Both the position numbers and the translations under genes were made by a program. This document shows positions 44,346-55,016 of a stretch of DNA of 64,000 bases, piece by piece. Numbering within the stretch: position 1 is the stretch's first letter; each line of letters starts with the position of its first letter. Location of the stretch: assembly GCA_002077045.2 (NCBI GenBank), contig KZ111154.1, positions 431,663-495,662 of the forward strand. The letters run 5' to 3'. The DNA is from Rachicladosporium sp. CCFEE 5018 (Eukaryota > Ascomycota > Dothideomycetes > Cladosporiales > Cladosporiaceae). The notes under the pieces were generated by a model, which saw only the letters and a program-made list of their open reading frames with translations, ran no database searches and was not told the DNA's origin.

Positions 44346-45620
44346 TCAGACCTGCACGCTCCCCCTCGCCAGACTCCTCCTCAACCCCATACCCCTCCTC
44401 ACGCCACCTCCAACCTCCGCAGCACACCCCCTCGCGCCCAGGACACCTGCTTCGGACGCCTCGAGCAGGCCAGCTTCTTTACCCACTGCGTACCCCGCAG
44501 AGAAGCTCAACGCTGAAAGCACCACTACCACCCCGACAGACGCTACCCACGTTAAAAGCGTGGGCGAGAGCTCGTCCAAAGATGACGATCTGCGCGGCTT
44601 CTTGCGCGGAGACGCATGGTCTTTGCTCTGTTCTCGAGGTCGAGGGCGGCGGTTCTGGGGCGGCCGCAAGGCTGAGAGGTCGGTAGCTGGCTGGTGGGCG
44701 GATGTGGAAGTCGTAGACGTTGATGTGCGACGGATGGTCGGTCGGAAGAGAGATTCGGCTAACTCTATCGGCTTTGATGTAGGTGTATTGTTGGGTAGAG
44801 CAGACTCGGGCACGAGGCGAAAGGAGATGGGCTCGATTCGCGTGGGTCGTGGTGCTTGCGTGATCGCGGGTGTCGGTCGCTTAGCGCCAGTATCGCTCTT
44901 GAGACTCCGTGCAGCTGCCGCGCAGGACAATAGCGTGCTGAGACTCGCTCGTAACGCCTCGTCGTGCTGCAGCGCCGCGTTGTAGGATGGTGATAAAATG
45001 TTTTGTGGCATATGATGACTGCTGTGAGTGTGTGTGTTGGGCATAGACTGCCTAGTGGAGCTTCTCGAGGCACCTGGTCGTGATGATGGGAAGTACGAAC
45101 CAGGTACGGGCTGGCTTGCAGTCCTCATCTGGCCACCAGACGGAGGATGCGAGAAAGCATTTGGCTGTGGCGTGAAGCACGCATCGTTGTTGGCGAGCGG
45201 GTAGTTGACTGCGGTTCGATTCTCGTCGTCCGAGGAGTCTGCCACAGCTTTCGAGCTCACGCCTGATGCTTGCTGGGCTGGTGAACCTCGTGCAGCGCCG
45301 GACTGCACCTGTGGCACTTCGCCCGAAGACGTCATGACGCGGTCTGACTCGCTCTCACTCTCTTCATACTCTTCCTGACTGCTCGCAGTGCCTGTACTCG
45401 GCGTTCGGGCCAATATGTGCAAGCCGGAAGGCGCTGTGGGCCTCAGCAGTCTTCTCCTTTGCTGTGCGGGGCCGTGCTGGACTGGCGGTCCAGTCGCGAC
45501 TACCTCGTCGTTGATCGAGGACAGGGACGAGGATGAGGGCTGAGAGCCTATCTCGACCCATGAGTCTGCGGCGTAGTAGTCAGCATGATGATCATGGTAG
45601 ATCGTATGATCTCGCTCCAT
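44346..45620 (-). CDS. Tail-anchored Ser-rich protein, function unknown
   Basis: Single exon of 424 aa from the ATG at 45620. The frame is open up to 45716 and would add 32 residues. The start MERDHTIYHDHHADYYAADS, with WVEIGSQPSSSSLSSINDE after it, looks like a conserved short motif followed by about 300 residues of disordered Ser/Pro/Arg-rich sequence. A basic patch (SPRKKPRRSSS) precedes a single hydrophobic helix near residues 365-390 (LLTWVASVGVVVVLSALSFS). The helix is followed by a short Gly/Ala/Arg-rich C-terminus. The layout suggests insertion into the ER, outer mitochondrial or peroxisomal membrane with the N-terminus in the cytosol. I recall similar unnamed proteins in filamentous ascomycetes, without a function. 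Confidence 0.65.
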   Translation of the reverse strand: MERDHTIYHDHHADYYAADSWVEIGSQPSSSSLSSINDEVVATGPPVQHGPAQQRRRLLRPTAPSGLHILARTPSTGTASSQEEYEESESESDRVMTSSGEVPQVQSGAARGSPAQQASGVSSKAVADSSDDENRTAVNYPLANNDACFTPQPNAFSHPPSGGQMRTASQPVPGSYFPSSRPGASRSSTRQSMPNTHTHSSHHMPQNILSPSYNAALQHDEALRASLSTLLSCAAAARSLKSDTGAKRPTPAITQAPRPTRIEPISFRLVPESALPNNTPTSKPIELAESLFRPTIRRTSTSTTSTSAHQPATDLSALRPPQNRRPRPREQSKDHASPRKKPRRSSSLDELSPTLLTWVASVGVVVVLSALSFSAGYAVGKEAGLLEASEAGVLGARGCAAEVGGGVRRGMGLRRSLARGSVQV

Positions 45621-46752
45621 TGCTCGGGTACTCAATGTACTAGATCGCACTTGCAGCAGTACACCGAACGAGAGAGTGTTCTTGGCTAGGCAGTCGTGCA
45701 ACAATGAGACATTCACTAACCTTCCGACCGCACCCTCGTGTCGAATGACACGGATCTCGACGCCATACTCGGCACTTGTTGCGGTATGGTATGGCGCAAA
45801 CCCTCATCCGACTGTGCCGTCGCATATGCCATATTGACCCTCGTGCTGCTCTCAAGCCTTGCTCATGGACCGGCCCAGAGAGCCTCCACCTCTCTCCAAA
45901 CCAGTGGTCTACTGTGATCGACAATTGAAGAGACCCGTCGCAAATGCGATTGCCCTTCAAGCCTCCAGTATACCTTGCGACCAGTACCTAGTGATTCCAA
46001 GCCCCAAGATATGCCCTCACAATCCAGTCTTTCGCCGTGTATATGGCGCAATGATTCCAAAGTCAGATCAGGGAGATCGTGAAGTCAGCAGACCCAACAC
46101 CGCCCTGTCCAAGCCCAAGGCGCACTCGCAGCCAGCGCAAGCGGTGTGGCTGACGTGCCTCTCTCCCTCTCTTCAATCAGACGTGGGGGTGGGGTACCCG
46201 ATGATGGTGGGGGATCAACGACGGCACGAGCGGAACGCACTCCGGTACATCAACATCCACAACCACGGTCAGATCCGAGTATCGGCCATCAGAAAGAAGT
46301 GTAAGATACTTAGACCGATTCCGAGGATGAATGCTGGAATAACTATGTCAGGTAGTGAGGTGACCACTCCGCCTGATCAAAGCCTGGCGCATGCGACAAG
46401 ATCTGCGATCGGGGTGTCATGCGCGTGCGGGTTCTGGAACGCGAAGGCTTGCATGCATGATGTGTATGCAGGCACGCGGCAATAGTCTGAATCACATATA
46501 CCTAGAGATCTGGAATAGCAAGAGAATTTTGAATGGTTGAGAGGGAAGATTATCAGGAAGCACTTTTTGTTGATACAGAACAACTACATAGTATGAGGAC
46601 AGGCCGTGATGTACTGTAGACAGGTGTAACGCAAGCAAAGCAGTCAGTCAAGCAAGCAAAGTCCCGTACATGTAGCCTCAACGCCATCCCATAAACTCTT
46701 CAACCAGTAGCCATCATCAGTGTGAGACAGTCTCCCCAGCAGATGCAAGCAT
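45621..46752. other. Intergenic region without a supported gene
   Basis: Promoter of the tail-anchored protein and 3' flank of the nucleolin-like gene. A plus-strand ORF of 208 codons (45859-46485) has no recognisable domain and unlikely composition. Nothing else seen. Confidence 0.4.
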
Positions 46753-48359
46753 CTAGTCAAAGTTGACCTTCTTCCCGCTGAAGTCTCCGAAACCACCACG
46801 GTTCGTAGTGCCACCGCGGCCTCCACGGCCACCACGGTCACCACCACGGCCACGGCCACCACCGCGTCCACCACGGTCAAAGCCACCACGTCCGCCGCCG
46901 CGACCACCACGGTCGCCGAAGCCACCACGGCCACCACGACCACCGCGATCACCGAAGCCGCGTCCACCACCGCGACCACCACGGTCACCACCAGCATCCT
47001 CGCGAGCCTTGGCGTAATCCAGACGGACAGGACGACCGGCAACGTCAGCACCCTGGAGAGCATCGAAAGCAGCAACGGCCTCCTCCGTGGAAGTCATTTC
47101 GAGGTATCCGAAACCCTTGGGTGCGCCTGTCTCGCGGTCGGTAGGAAGGCGGATACCCTTGATCTGGCCATACTCCTGGAACACCTCCGTCAAAGTCTCC
47201 TCGCTGCAGTCGAAGCTCAAGTTGCCCAAGAATAGCGTGCTGGCAGGCGGGTTCTGCGTATCCCCAAACTTCTTCGCGCTATCATTCTGCTTCTGTTGCG
47301 GCGTCGCGTTGCTATCCCTCGGCTGCGAAAAGTCGACGCGAATCTGGCGATTGTCGAGATCAGAGTTGTACAGCGCAGCCTGAGCTTTAATAGCGTCGTC
47401 AATATTGGTGAATTCGACGTAGCCGAACCCCTTGCTGCGGCCGGAGTCGCGGTCCGTGATAATGCGCACGCCGGCAAGTTCGCCGAACTCTTCGAAGTGC
47501 CTAGTGAGCCAGTCTTCATCGACGTTCCAGCTGATGTTGCCGATGAACAGGTTGGCGGTGGGGTCCTTCATCTCGCCCTCGACGTCGATCTTGGGGCGCT
47601 TGCCGGTGGAGTCGGCGGTGGCGGTCTCGGTCTCGGCCTTGCGCTTCTTGGAGGGAGCCTCCTCAGTCTTGGGCGCCTCTTCCTCGTCATCGTCTTCGTC
47701 GGAGGAGTCGTCCTCATCGTCATCGTCGGCGGCCTGCATGGATGTTAGTAGAGCTCGAGAAATTTGCTTCAAGATGAACATACCTCAGCCTTAGCAGCGC
47801 CGTTGGTCTTGGCCACGGGAGCGCCACCGTCATCGCTCTCGTCGCTGTCCTCGTCGTCCGAGGAGTCGGCGTCCTTCATCTCGGCATCGACAGCAGCCTT
47901 TGCGCCAGCAGGGGCAGCGGCCTCCTCCTCATCGCTGGAGTCGTCGCTGTCGTCATCGTCGGCAGCAGCAGCACCATTGGCCTTGCCGTTGGTCTTAGCA
48001 GCAGGCGCCTCGTCCTCGGAGGAGTCGCTCTCGTCGGAGCTCTCGGCAGCAGGAGCAGCAGCCTTCTTGGAAGCGCTGACAGGAGTCGGCTTGGCAGCAA
48101 CCTCTTCCTCTTCACTGTCCTCGCTATCCTCGTCAGAAGACGGCTCGGGCGTAGGCTCCTTCTTGCTCTTCTTGGACTTCTTGCTGGACTTCTCCTTCTC
48201 GACCACCTTTGCGACTTTCTTAGCTGTGTCCTTGGCAACAGCCTTTGGCGCCTCAGCGGACTTGCTCACACGACCGGCCTTGACGGCGTCGACGGGCTTG
48301 CTGGCCTTTACAGGCGCAGCAGCGGCCGCGACCTTGCTTCCCTTCTTGTCCTTGGCCAT
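46753..48359 (-). CDS. Nucleolin-like RNA-binding protein (Nsr1/gar2 type)
   Basis: Two exons on the minus strand, 48359-47784 and 47733-46753, phase 0, 518 aa. The N-terminal half is Lys/Ala-rich with long Ser-Asp/Glu runs, typical casein kinase II targets. Two RRM domains follow: NLFIGNISWNVDEDWLTRHF with SKGFGYVEF, and TLFLGNLSFDCSEETLTEVF with PKGFGYLEM (RNP2 and RNP1 in each). The C-terminus is an RGG/GGF-rich tail of about 75 residues, a substrate for arginine methylation. Members act in pre-rRNA processing and small-subunit assembly in the nucleolus. The 50-nt intron lies inside the acidic region. Domain order is the same as in Nsr1 and gar2. Confidence 0.93.
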
Positions 48360-49419
48360 TATGCCGAGGGTTTGTGATGATTGTATGTTCTGCAGGCGAT
48401 GTCAGTTCTGTATCTCCCATGTGATGAACTGTTGTCAAGCAGCTTTGTGTATCGGTCTGTCAATCGTCTCAAACACCCAGCGGGACAGGGACGGCGAAGT
48501 GATAGCAGCGCAATGCTGCGGTCTCGGTCAAGCCCACAAGCGGACAGAGTCCGTAGTTCAAGCCCTCGATACCCCGCAAAGGAGAGCAGTCACCGAAGTG
48601 ATGCGGTCCTCGAGATGAAGCTGTAGGAAGCTGTAGTCTCTGTAGCCCTCAAAGTGCCAACGCCCAGAAAGCAGCAATTGTTCCCTATGATAAGCCCACG
48701 GTGCCCACTTGGTGACGAGAAGTCACTCTGCTGAAATCAACTTATCGCTGCCGCCAGGGTGGTGTGTTCCCACAAGGTGCCGAAGCAGGCGAGCGATAGC
48801 CGACGCAGCTTGCGCCAAGGTCTGACAGTGCCCACTGATGTATATATATGTGTGTGTTCACTCGTTCACAGCATCGGTGAAGAGGAGGATTTAGATGTAC
48901 CAACGAACCGATTGTGTGTGTCTGTCCCCTCTGTGCTGCAGTAGCACTGTGTAGTATCGATAGCCTTCTGTTGAAATATGACAGCGGCGATGTGCTGTCG
49001 AATGTTGTCTGGTCGTGTGTAGTAGAGGAGGAGGCTGATGGAGCAGAAAGATTTCGGCCTTGATAAAGTTCTGATTGAGCTAGTCCGTATTAGGTAAGCC
49101 TCGAGGAGCTTCATGCGCGCCTATCAGAGCAAAGTGCCGCCAGCCATCGCTACGCACACCTTGATGGAGGGGTCAAGACTCGACAACACTGTGACACCGA
49201 TTCGCGGATCCGGTTCATCACGGTTAGACGTTTCTCGAGAGATTCGCGACTCAAACACACGAGATCAGATCCAATCATGAATTGATCGCGACGCCTGCTT
49301 CGCGTCTCCTCCGAGGCGCAGTTGCTTGACGTGGAGGCCAAGAAGAGAATCTCGAGTCTGTAACAACTTCGTCAACGGGTACACTCTCCTACACCCTCTA
49401 TTGCATTCTCCTTGCTATC
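48360..49419. promoter_or_regulatory. Divergent intergenic region, nucleolin-like gene and NUS1
   Basis: About 1060 bases between two divergent genes. A TATATATA-type run at about 48840-48848 could serve as a TATA element. No ORF or RNA gene is supported; a snoRNA cannot be excluded by eye. Confidence 0.35.
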
Positions 49420-50332
49420 ATGGCGGCGTCAGTGAATTCCATACTCGCGCTGCTACTCCATTTCCTACTTTCCACCATCTTCAGCATCTATATTCGTGGC
49501 CGCAAGCTGTATCACGCTCTCTTTGACCGCATCTCGGCGATCCTCAACTACCACCACCGAACACCCGAGAGTGAGCCGTCCACTTTACGCATACATTTGA
49601 CAAAGCTAACAACATCACTCAGTCATCGCCCGCGACGTCAAACCCCTAGCCCGCCTCCCCAAACACCTCTCCGTAATCCTCACCCTCCCACCCGACCAAA
49701 AAGACGTAACCCTCCTGCTCAACCGCCTTGATGGCCTAATCCACGACGCCTGCGAACTCGTAGCCTGGAGCGCAGCAGCAGGGATCCCCGTCCTCTCCAT
49801 CTACGAAAAGACCGGCCTGCTCAAGTCCTCGCAAACCCACCTCCACCGCCGCATCGAAAAGACATTGACGTCCTACTACGGGGCTACAAATCCGCATAAA
49901 CCGACGTTTTCGCTGCGAGCGCCGAATTCGCAATCCTACACACCACCCGCCTCGCCTCCCTCAAATCCCTCGTCACCTCCACACCCTCGGCAGCGCCCGC
50001 ACATCACCCTTCTCCTCCTCTCCGCCGCCGATTCCCGCCAAACGCTTGTCGATCTCACACGCACATTAGCATCAATGTCGCAATCGCACACCCTCTCGCC
50101 CTCAGACATTAGCCCCGCCTTGATCGACGCGGAGCTAGAGGAGAGCGTCATGGGCGAGCCAGATTTGCTCATAATGTTCGGGGAGAAGGCTACGCTTGAG
50201 GGATACCCGCCTTGGCAGGTACGGTTGACGGAGATCTTCCAATTGGCGGATTATACCGGGGGAGTGGGGTATCATGTTTTTGTTCGGGGGCTGAGGAAGT
50301 ATGCGGGGGCTGAGATGAGGTTTGGAAGGTAG
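49420..50332 (+). CDS. NUS1: Nus1, regulatory subunit of cis-prenyltransferase (dehydrodolichyl diphosphate synthase)
   Basis: Two exons, 49420-49570 and 49623-50332, 286 aa. An N-terminal membrane segment (SILALLLHFLLSTIFSIYI) is followed by the cis-prenyltransferase fold: HLSVILTLPPDQKDVTLLLN, then GIPVLSIYEKTGLLKSS, then EPDLLIMFGEKATLEGYPPW with QVRLTEIFQLADY. The catalytic Asp/Arg set of the Rer2/Srt1 subunit is missing, as in all Nus1/NgBR proteins, which act as the partner. The complex makes dolichyl diphosphate in the ER for protein N-glycosylation. The last residues RFGR correspond to the C-terminal segment that contributes to the active site of the partner. ALG6, a later step of the same pathway, lies 2.4 kb away. 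Confidence 0.92.
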
Positions 50333-50615
50333 ATGTGAAAGCGCCTACGACCAGTCCATCGTCGCGAGAAAGACAGTGCTGACACGTGCTGCGCAAAGTG
50401 GCGTTGGTACACTTCCTTCTATCCTACAAGACGCTAGTGACAGACGTCCAAGTGTGTACACGTGCAGCCTCCATCTGCTCCAGAGCTGGCTCCTTGCCGA
50501 TGCCAGAACACCTCGTGGCAACTCTTAAAACCTTCATCCTTTCACTTGCTCGCCGGTCGCGTTGCCAAGTTCCGGCGCATCCCTTCTCCAATATCCCCAC
50601 CCCCTCCTAGATCTC

Positions 50616-50870
50616 TCAAGGAATGCTAAACCCAAACCCCTCCATACATCTTCTATACCCACTCACCATATCCTGACATGCCGCTTGCGGGTCCTTGGCC
50701 GTGGAGAACAGCATGCATTCGTCGCGGGCGGCTTTCTCGTCTTTGCACACGCAGCAGGGCTTGGGTTTCGATGCTGTTGTTGATGCTGTTGTGGAGGAAG
50801 CGGATGTGGATGTTGCGGGGGAGAGAGAGGTGGAGGACTTGAGGGAGGAGGCGAGGTTGTCGGGGGTCAT
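50616..50870 (-). CDS. COX17: Cox17, copper chaperone for cytochrome c oxidase
   Basis: 84 aa from the ATG at 50870. The C-terminal half holds the whole family signature: KPKPCCVCKDEKAARDECML with the copper-binding CC pair, then ACQDMVSGYRRCMEGFGF, forming twin CX9C motifs. The N-terminal part is a Ser/Thr/Ala-rich extension. An alternative start at 50961 (MSTTTP) could be spliced in frame to this exon through a GTTCGT donor and an AAAG acceptor, which would give a slightly longer N-terminus; I cannot decide between them. Cox17 is imported by Mia40, carries Cu(I) in the intermembrane space and hands it to Sco1 and Cox11. Confidence 0.88.
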   Translation of the reverse strand: MTPDNLASSLKSSTSLSPATSTSASSTTASTTASKPKPCCVCKDEKAARDECMLFSTAKDPQAACQDMVSGYRRCMEGFGFSIP

Positions 50871-51236
50871 GGGTTGGAGGGAGGATGCTTTGGGTTGATT
50901 AGTGGGTGGGCACGGAGGAACAAAGGGGGGAGGGGGACGAACTTGGGGTTGTGGTGGACATTGTGATTGATCTGAGTAAGGATTGGTGAATGTTTGGGTG
51001 ATGTGCGCTGTTAGAGAGTGAATGGGATGATGTGTGTTCGGGATTACCAATATCTTGCGATCTCGTCATGCACAGTTGCGCCACCATGCGGCAAGAACAA
51101 CCCTGCTCGCGAACTCTAAAGCAGAGCCGCAAAACATTGCCAGGGGTCTGCATGTCCAAAACACCCCCACCATTGAAGAACACATACAGCACGTAACTCG
51201 ATCTTACTGTCCTCAGTGCTGTCCATCGTCGCCACC
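50871..51236. promoter_or_regulatory. Divergent promoter of COX17 and the RanGAP gene
   Basis: 366 bases between the two starts. It may contain the first exon of COX17 at about 50955-50961. No other motif recognised. Confidence 0.4.
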
Positions 51237-52535
51237 ATGACTTCCTCCGCCCCCTCCGACGCTACTACCTTCTCCCTCCGCAACCTCGCCCTGAAGCTCA
51301 ACACTGCCGACGACCTCACCCCGCACATCGGCCCTCTCACCTCCTCACCAACAACGATAACCCACATCGACTTCTCAGGCAACACCCTCGGCGTAGCAGC
51401 ATGCGGGCATATCTCCACGCTCCTCCCTACCCTGACGTCTCTCCGCTCCGCCAACCTAGCAGACATCTTCACCGGCCGCCTGCTAGCCGAGATCCCTCCC
51501 GCCCTAGACGCCCTCCTCACAGCACTGCGGAAATGCGAGAAGCTCGAAGAGATCAATCTAAACGACAACGCCTTCGGTCTCAACACCGTTGAACCCTTAC
51601 GCCCTTTCCTAGCCAACCACGTGCCACTGCGGCATCTCTACCTCAACAACAACGGCCTCGGTCCCGCAGCTGGTACCCTAGTTGCACAATCCCTCGAGCA
51701 ACTCGCCGAGCGCAAGACCGAAGCGCGGAAAGCTGGCCAGCAAGTCCCCGATCTGGAGACCGTTGTATGCGGTCGCAACCGCCTCGAAGCCGGCAGCATG
51801 GCCGCGTGGGCGAAAGCGTTCTCAGCGCACGGCAAAGTCAAGACGGTGAAAATGGTGCAGAATGGAATTCGGATTGAGGGGATTGTGACGTTGCTGAAGG
51901 ATGGGCTGGCGAAGTGTAAGGGGCTGGAGGTGCTGGATCTGCAGGACAATACGTTTACGCTCAAAGCTGCGAAGACGTTGGCGCAGTTTCTGCCCTCGTG
52001 GCCGGAGCTACAGGAGCTAGCTGTGGGTGATTGTTTGCTGAGTGCGAGGGGTGGGGTGGCTGTGGCGGAGGCGCTTGAGAAGGGCAGTAATGGGAAGGTG
52101 GAGGTGTTGAGGTTGGGATTTAATGAGATTGATGCGAAGGGTCTGGCTGCGCTTGTCAAGGCTGCTGAGGGGAAGGCGTTGTCAAGATTGAGGAGAGTGG
52201 AATTGAACGGAAACAAGTTCTCCGAGGATGATGAGAATATCGAGGCGTTGCAGACGATTCTATCGAAGCGGAAGCAGGAGAGCGTGGACACGGACGCATG
52301 CCCTGGACTTGACCATGATGACGAGAATTCGTGGGGTCTGGACGAGCTAGATGAGCTTGAAGACGAGGATTCGGATGAGGAAGACGAGCAAGAGAATGAA
52401 GCAGATGAAGTGGATGCCGAGGAAGCGAGCATCGTGCGGGATGCAGATCTGGCTGAAGAGGAGCCCGTGAGCCAGAAGAAGGACAATGATGTCGATGAAC
52501 TCGCCGCTGCTTTGGGGAAGGCGGAGATCAAGTGA
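51237..52535 (+). CDS. RNA1: Ran GTPase-activating protein (Rna1/RanGAP)
   Basis: Single exon, 432 aa, ATG in a strong context (GCCACCATG). The leucine-rich repeats run from about residue 25 to 345 with the LNxNxxG/LxLNDN pattern: EEINLNDNAFGLNTVEPLRP, then LRHLYLNNNGLGPAAG, then LEVLDLQDNTFTLKAAKTL, then VELNGNKFSEDD. An acidic C-terminal tail (ELEDEDSDEEDEQENE) is present, as in yeast Rna1. The enzyme makes Ran hydrolyse GTP in the cytosol and so sets the direction of nuclear transport. The Arg that contacts Ran should lie in the GRNRLEAGS repeat. Length is close to the family's. Confidence 0.94.
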   Translation: MTSSAPSDATTFSLRNLALKLNTADDLTPHIGPLTSSPTTITHIDFSGNTLGVAACGHISTLLPTLTSLRSANLADIFTGRLLAEIPPALDALLTALRKCEKLEEINLNDNAFGLNTVEPLRPFLANHVPLRHLYLNNNGLGPAAGTLVAQSLEQLAERKTEARKAGQQVPDLETVVCGRNRLEAGSMAAWAKAFSAHGKVKTVKMVQNGIRIEGIVTLLKDGLAKCKGLEVLDLQDNTFTLKAAKTLAQFLPSWPELQELAVGDCLLSARGGVAVAEALEKGSNGKVEVLRLGFNEIDAKGLAALVKAAEGKALSRLRRVELNGNKFSEDDENIEALQTILSKRKQESVDTDACPGLDHDDENSWGLDELDELEDEDSDEEDEQENEADEVDAEEASIVRDADLAEEEPVSQKKDNDVDELAAALGKAEIK

Positions 52536-52710
52536 GTCCAGTCATTTTGTGTGGGTGGGGAGAGAGGCACATGTGGTCAGCAAAGCATTTGTCGTGCGAA
52601 CGGACGGGATACCCCTTGTTTTGCATAGCGTGCGCAGATGGGTGTCAACGATAGAGATAGGACACGGAAGTAGAAGCATAGATAGCTTATTCTACATTAC
52701 ACTGCAGCGC

Positions 52711-54498
52711 TCACTGCGTTTTCTTCGCCGTCTGTCCGGACGTTCGGTCTAACAATCCACTCGCCACTACACTCTGCCACAGACACCACAGATAGCATAG
52801 TCCGAATCCAGCAGCGCCTATACTCACATTCGCCACGACCCATAGATCTGGCTTGCCTTCTGGCGTCTCTACGAACGCCTCCACGACGTGCCAGGCGATC
52901 ATCGCAGCGTAGGTACCCATATGCAACACCTTACTCGTCCAGTGCAACTCCGCCTCCTTGCCCGACCGCGCCATAGATCCAAAGAAGATACTCAAGCTCG
53001 TGGGCGGGAGAGCGAGAAGCCAGCTCCAAAGGCCCGTGAGAACGAAGTATGGGATCCGCAGCTGGTCGCGTTTGAGTAGGGGGAAGAGCGTGAAGGCTGC
53101 GAGGACGTTTGCGTAGCCCACCCAGCCGCGCACGGTAGGCTTCATCCCGTCCTTGCCTGCCAGGAGCAGAGTCATGGGCAGTAAAGGCAGGAGGACGTTC
53201 TTCTCGTGTACCTGAAACCCACACAGGAAGAATCCCCAGGCTGTCGTTGCCAGCGCTGGCGCTAGGACTTGCGGCCGAGGAGCTAAGAAGAGGAGAGCGC
53301 AGGGCGGGGTTATGGAGGCTAGTGTCAAGAGGAGAGATGCGCGGGAGAGAGTCGAGGCCGAGTAAGCGGAGAGCTTGTGTAGGCCAGTGGAGTGGATGAA
53401 GCACCAGATGTTCGCTACTTTGTCTTCGAAGAGGCCGCGGGCGAAGGGGAAGATGCGGTGGATTGCTTGGAGCAGCTGGGTGATGTAGGGGTAGAGTGTC
53501 GATTTCTCTGAGCTGAGGAGTGCAGGGAGCGAGGCGAGGAGTGGTGGTGGCGTTGCGGTCGCGCGGAGGGGCAGAGAGCGATAGGTGTCGAAGGCTGTCC
53601 CTAGCAGCAGAGGCAGAAACAGTAAGGCGAAGGAAGCGAGCGTAATGATCGCTATCCCTACCAGCCGCGGGAGGTTCAACCGAGGGAACACGCAAGAGCC
53701 GGCTAAGTAAGCGGCTATGGCCGGCGCATAGAAAAGCGCCATCTGCTTGAATCCCAGTGCGCAGACGAAGAATACACAGCTCCAGAGTCTTCGACCGGCG
53801 TAGAGCGACGCGATCGAGGCGAGCGTGAAGCCCAGCATCACGGTGTTGTACTGGAAGTGCCCGTGATCTATCAGGATCGTTGCAGGCTGCATGAGTAGGG
53901 CTGTGAGCGCAATGCTGGACTCCCAGGGGTTGATGTTGTGCATACGTCCGAGCTGGCGGACGCAGATGACGGCTGCCGGGGTGTAGATCAGGTACTCGCT
54001 TATGATGACCGTAGCGCGCATGAAGACCTTGACGCCGTGGTCATCGTTGCCCCTGCTGAGGTAAAGGGCGAACCAGTCAGGGTTCAATAGGCTTCCGATC
54101 TGTCCACATATCCAGGAATGGTAGGCCGTCCAAGGGGGGTAGTCTAAACCCCACCACTCGAGGTCATGGAAGTACCAATGCGTCATGGGTAGGTGGATCG
54201 TCAGTTCCATCCAATGTCTCTGCGCTTCGAAGTCGCCGTGCATGGGTGGACGAGCTCTGCCGGAATACGGCCAGAAGCCTGTGGTCCAGCGGAAGAGCCC
54301 AGTAATCATGAGTATGCTAGAGAGGATTACCCAGCTGGAGGTGGGTACGCCTTTGGTGGGCCAGAAGAACGCGGCCAGGGGGAAGGCCGGGCGTTCGCGC
54401 GAAGAGGTCGCATCGAGCGTGATGGAGCCATTGCTCGTTGCTGCGTGGACTTCGGACGCGCGGGACTTCTTTCGAGGTCTGTGAGACGGCGTGAACAT
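52711..54498 (-). CDS. ALG6: Dolichyl-P-Glc:Man9GlcNAc2-PP-dolichol alpha-1,3-glucosyltransferase
   Basis: Single exon, 595 aa. The luminal loop after the first helix is the family's signature: MHGDFEAQRHWMELTIHLPM, then WYFHDLEWWGLDYPPWTAYH. The second block IDHGHFQYNTVMLGFTLASI, with ALGFKQMALFYAP, lies in the following helices. Ten or more hydrophobic helices are visible. The enzyme adds the first glucose to the lipid-linked oligosaccharide in the ER lumen. ALG8 is the close paralogue; the HFQYN block favours ALG6, and the length fits. Confidence 0.88.
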   Translation of the reverse strand: MFTPSHRPRKKSRASEVHAATSNGSITLDATSSRERPAFPLAAFFWPTKGVPTSSWVILSSILMITGLFRWTTGFWPYSGRARPPMHGDFEAQRHWMELTIHLPMTHWYFHDLEWWGLDYPPWTAYHSWICGQIGSLLNPDWFALYLSRGNDDHGVKVFMRATVIISEYLIYTPAAVICVRQLGRMHNINPWESSIALTALLMQPATILIDHGHFQYNTVMLGFTLASIASLYAGRRLWSCVFFVCALGFKQMALFYAPAIAAYLAGSCVFPRLNLPRLVGIAIITLASFALLFLPLLLGTAFDTYRSLPLRATATPPPLLASLPALLSSEKSTLYPYITQLLQAIHRIFPFARGLFEDKVANIWCFIHSTGLHKLSAYSASTLSRASLLLTLASITPPCALLFLAPRPQVLAPALATTAWGFFLCGFQVHEKNVLLPLLPMTLLLAGKDGMKPTVRGWVGYANVLAAFTLFPLLKRDQLRIPYFVLTGLWSWLLALPPTSLSIFFGSMARSGKEAELHWTSKVLHMGTYAAMIAWHVVEAFVETPEGKPDLWVVANVSIGAAGFGLCYLWCLWQSVVASGLLDRTSGQTAKKTQ

Positions 54499-55016
54499 GG
54501 CGATGCTGTCCTGCTGTTATGGCTGATCGTTACCGATGCATGTTTAGGTTCACGCTTTGCCCAGCAGAGTCGACGTCGAAGGGACCAATCGAAATCCCAG
54601 AGTATGGTCCACGAGGTGATCTTACGACTCGGTAGTCTGCTAACGTCGGTGGCTTCCCGTATTCGCCAGAATCCTGAACGAGACGGAAGCATATATGTAT
54701 TCGGTGTCCACAGCTGATGTCCAAAGCGTTGCACGGGCCGACTTTGATCCGTGATTGTCCATGTGCCATCACGCCTGCCTCTTCCACGACACCCTCATCA
54801 TTCCATCACTTCGCGTCTCGTTGCCGTGGTCAAGTCTACAATAATTCAGGCGACCCATGAGTTGAGAGGAGAGAGACCACCCAGAAGCATCATGCTGGCG
54901 ATCTGATATCGTGCAGATTGGGATTCTCAACGATAACACGCTCCTCCATGCAGCTAGGCGGCTTGACATAAACCACCGCAGGGACTTCAACGCAACACCT
55001 GAGATCCGAGGGTTCA
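54499..55016. other. Intergenic region, nothing recognised
   Basis: ALG6 promoter and upstream region of the broken F-box gene. No RNA gene or repeat seen. Confidence 0.4.

Noticed and set aside
45859..46485. 208-codon plus-strand ORF upstream of the tail-anchored gene
   Set aside because: No recognisable domain, unusual composition and no splice partner; probably chance in GC-rich DNA.
46763..47017. Pro/Arg-repeat ORF antisense to the nucleolin-like gene
   Set aside because: It is the complement of the RGG-coding repeat.
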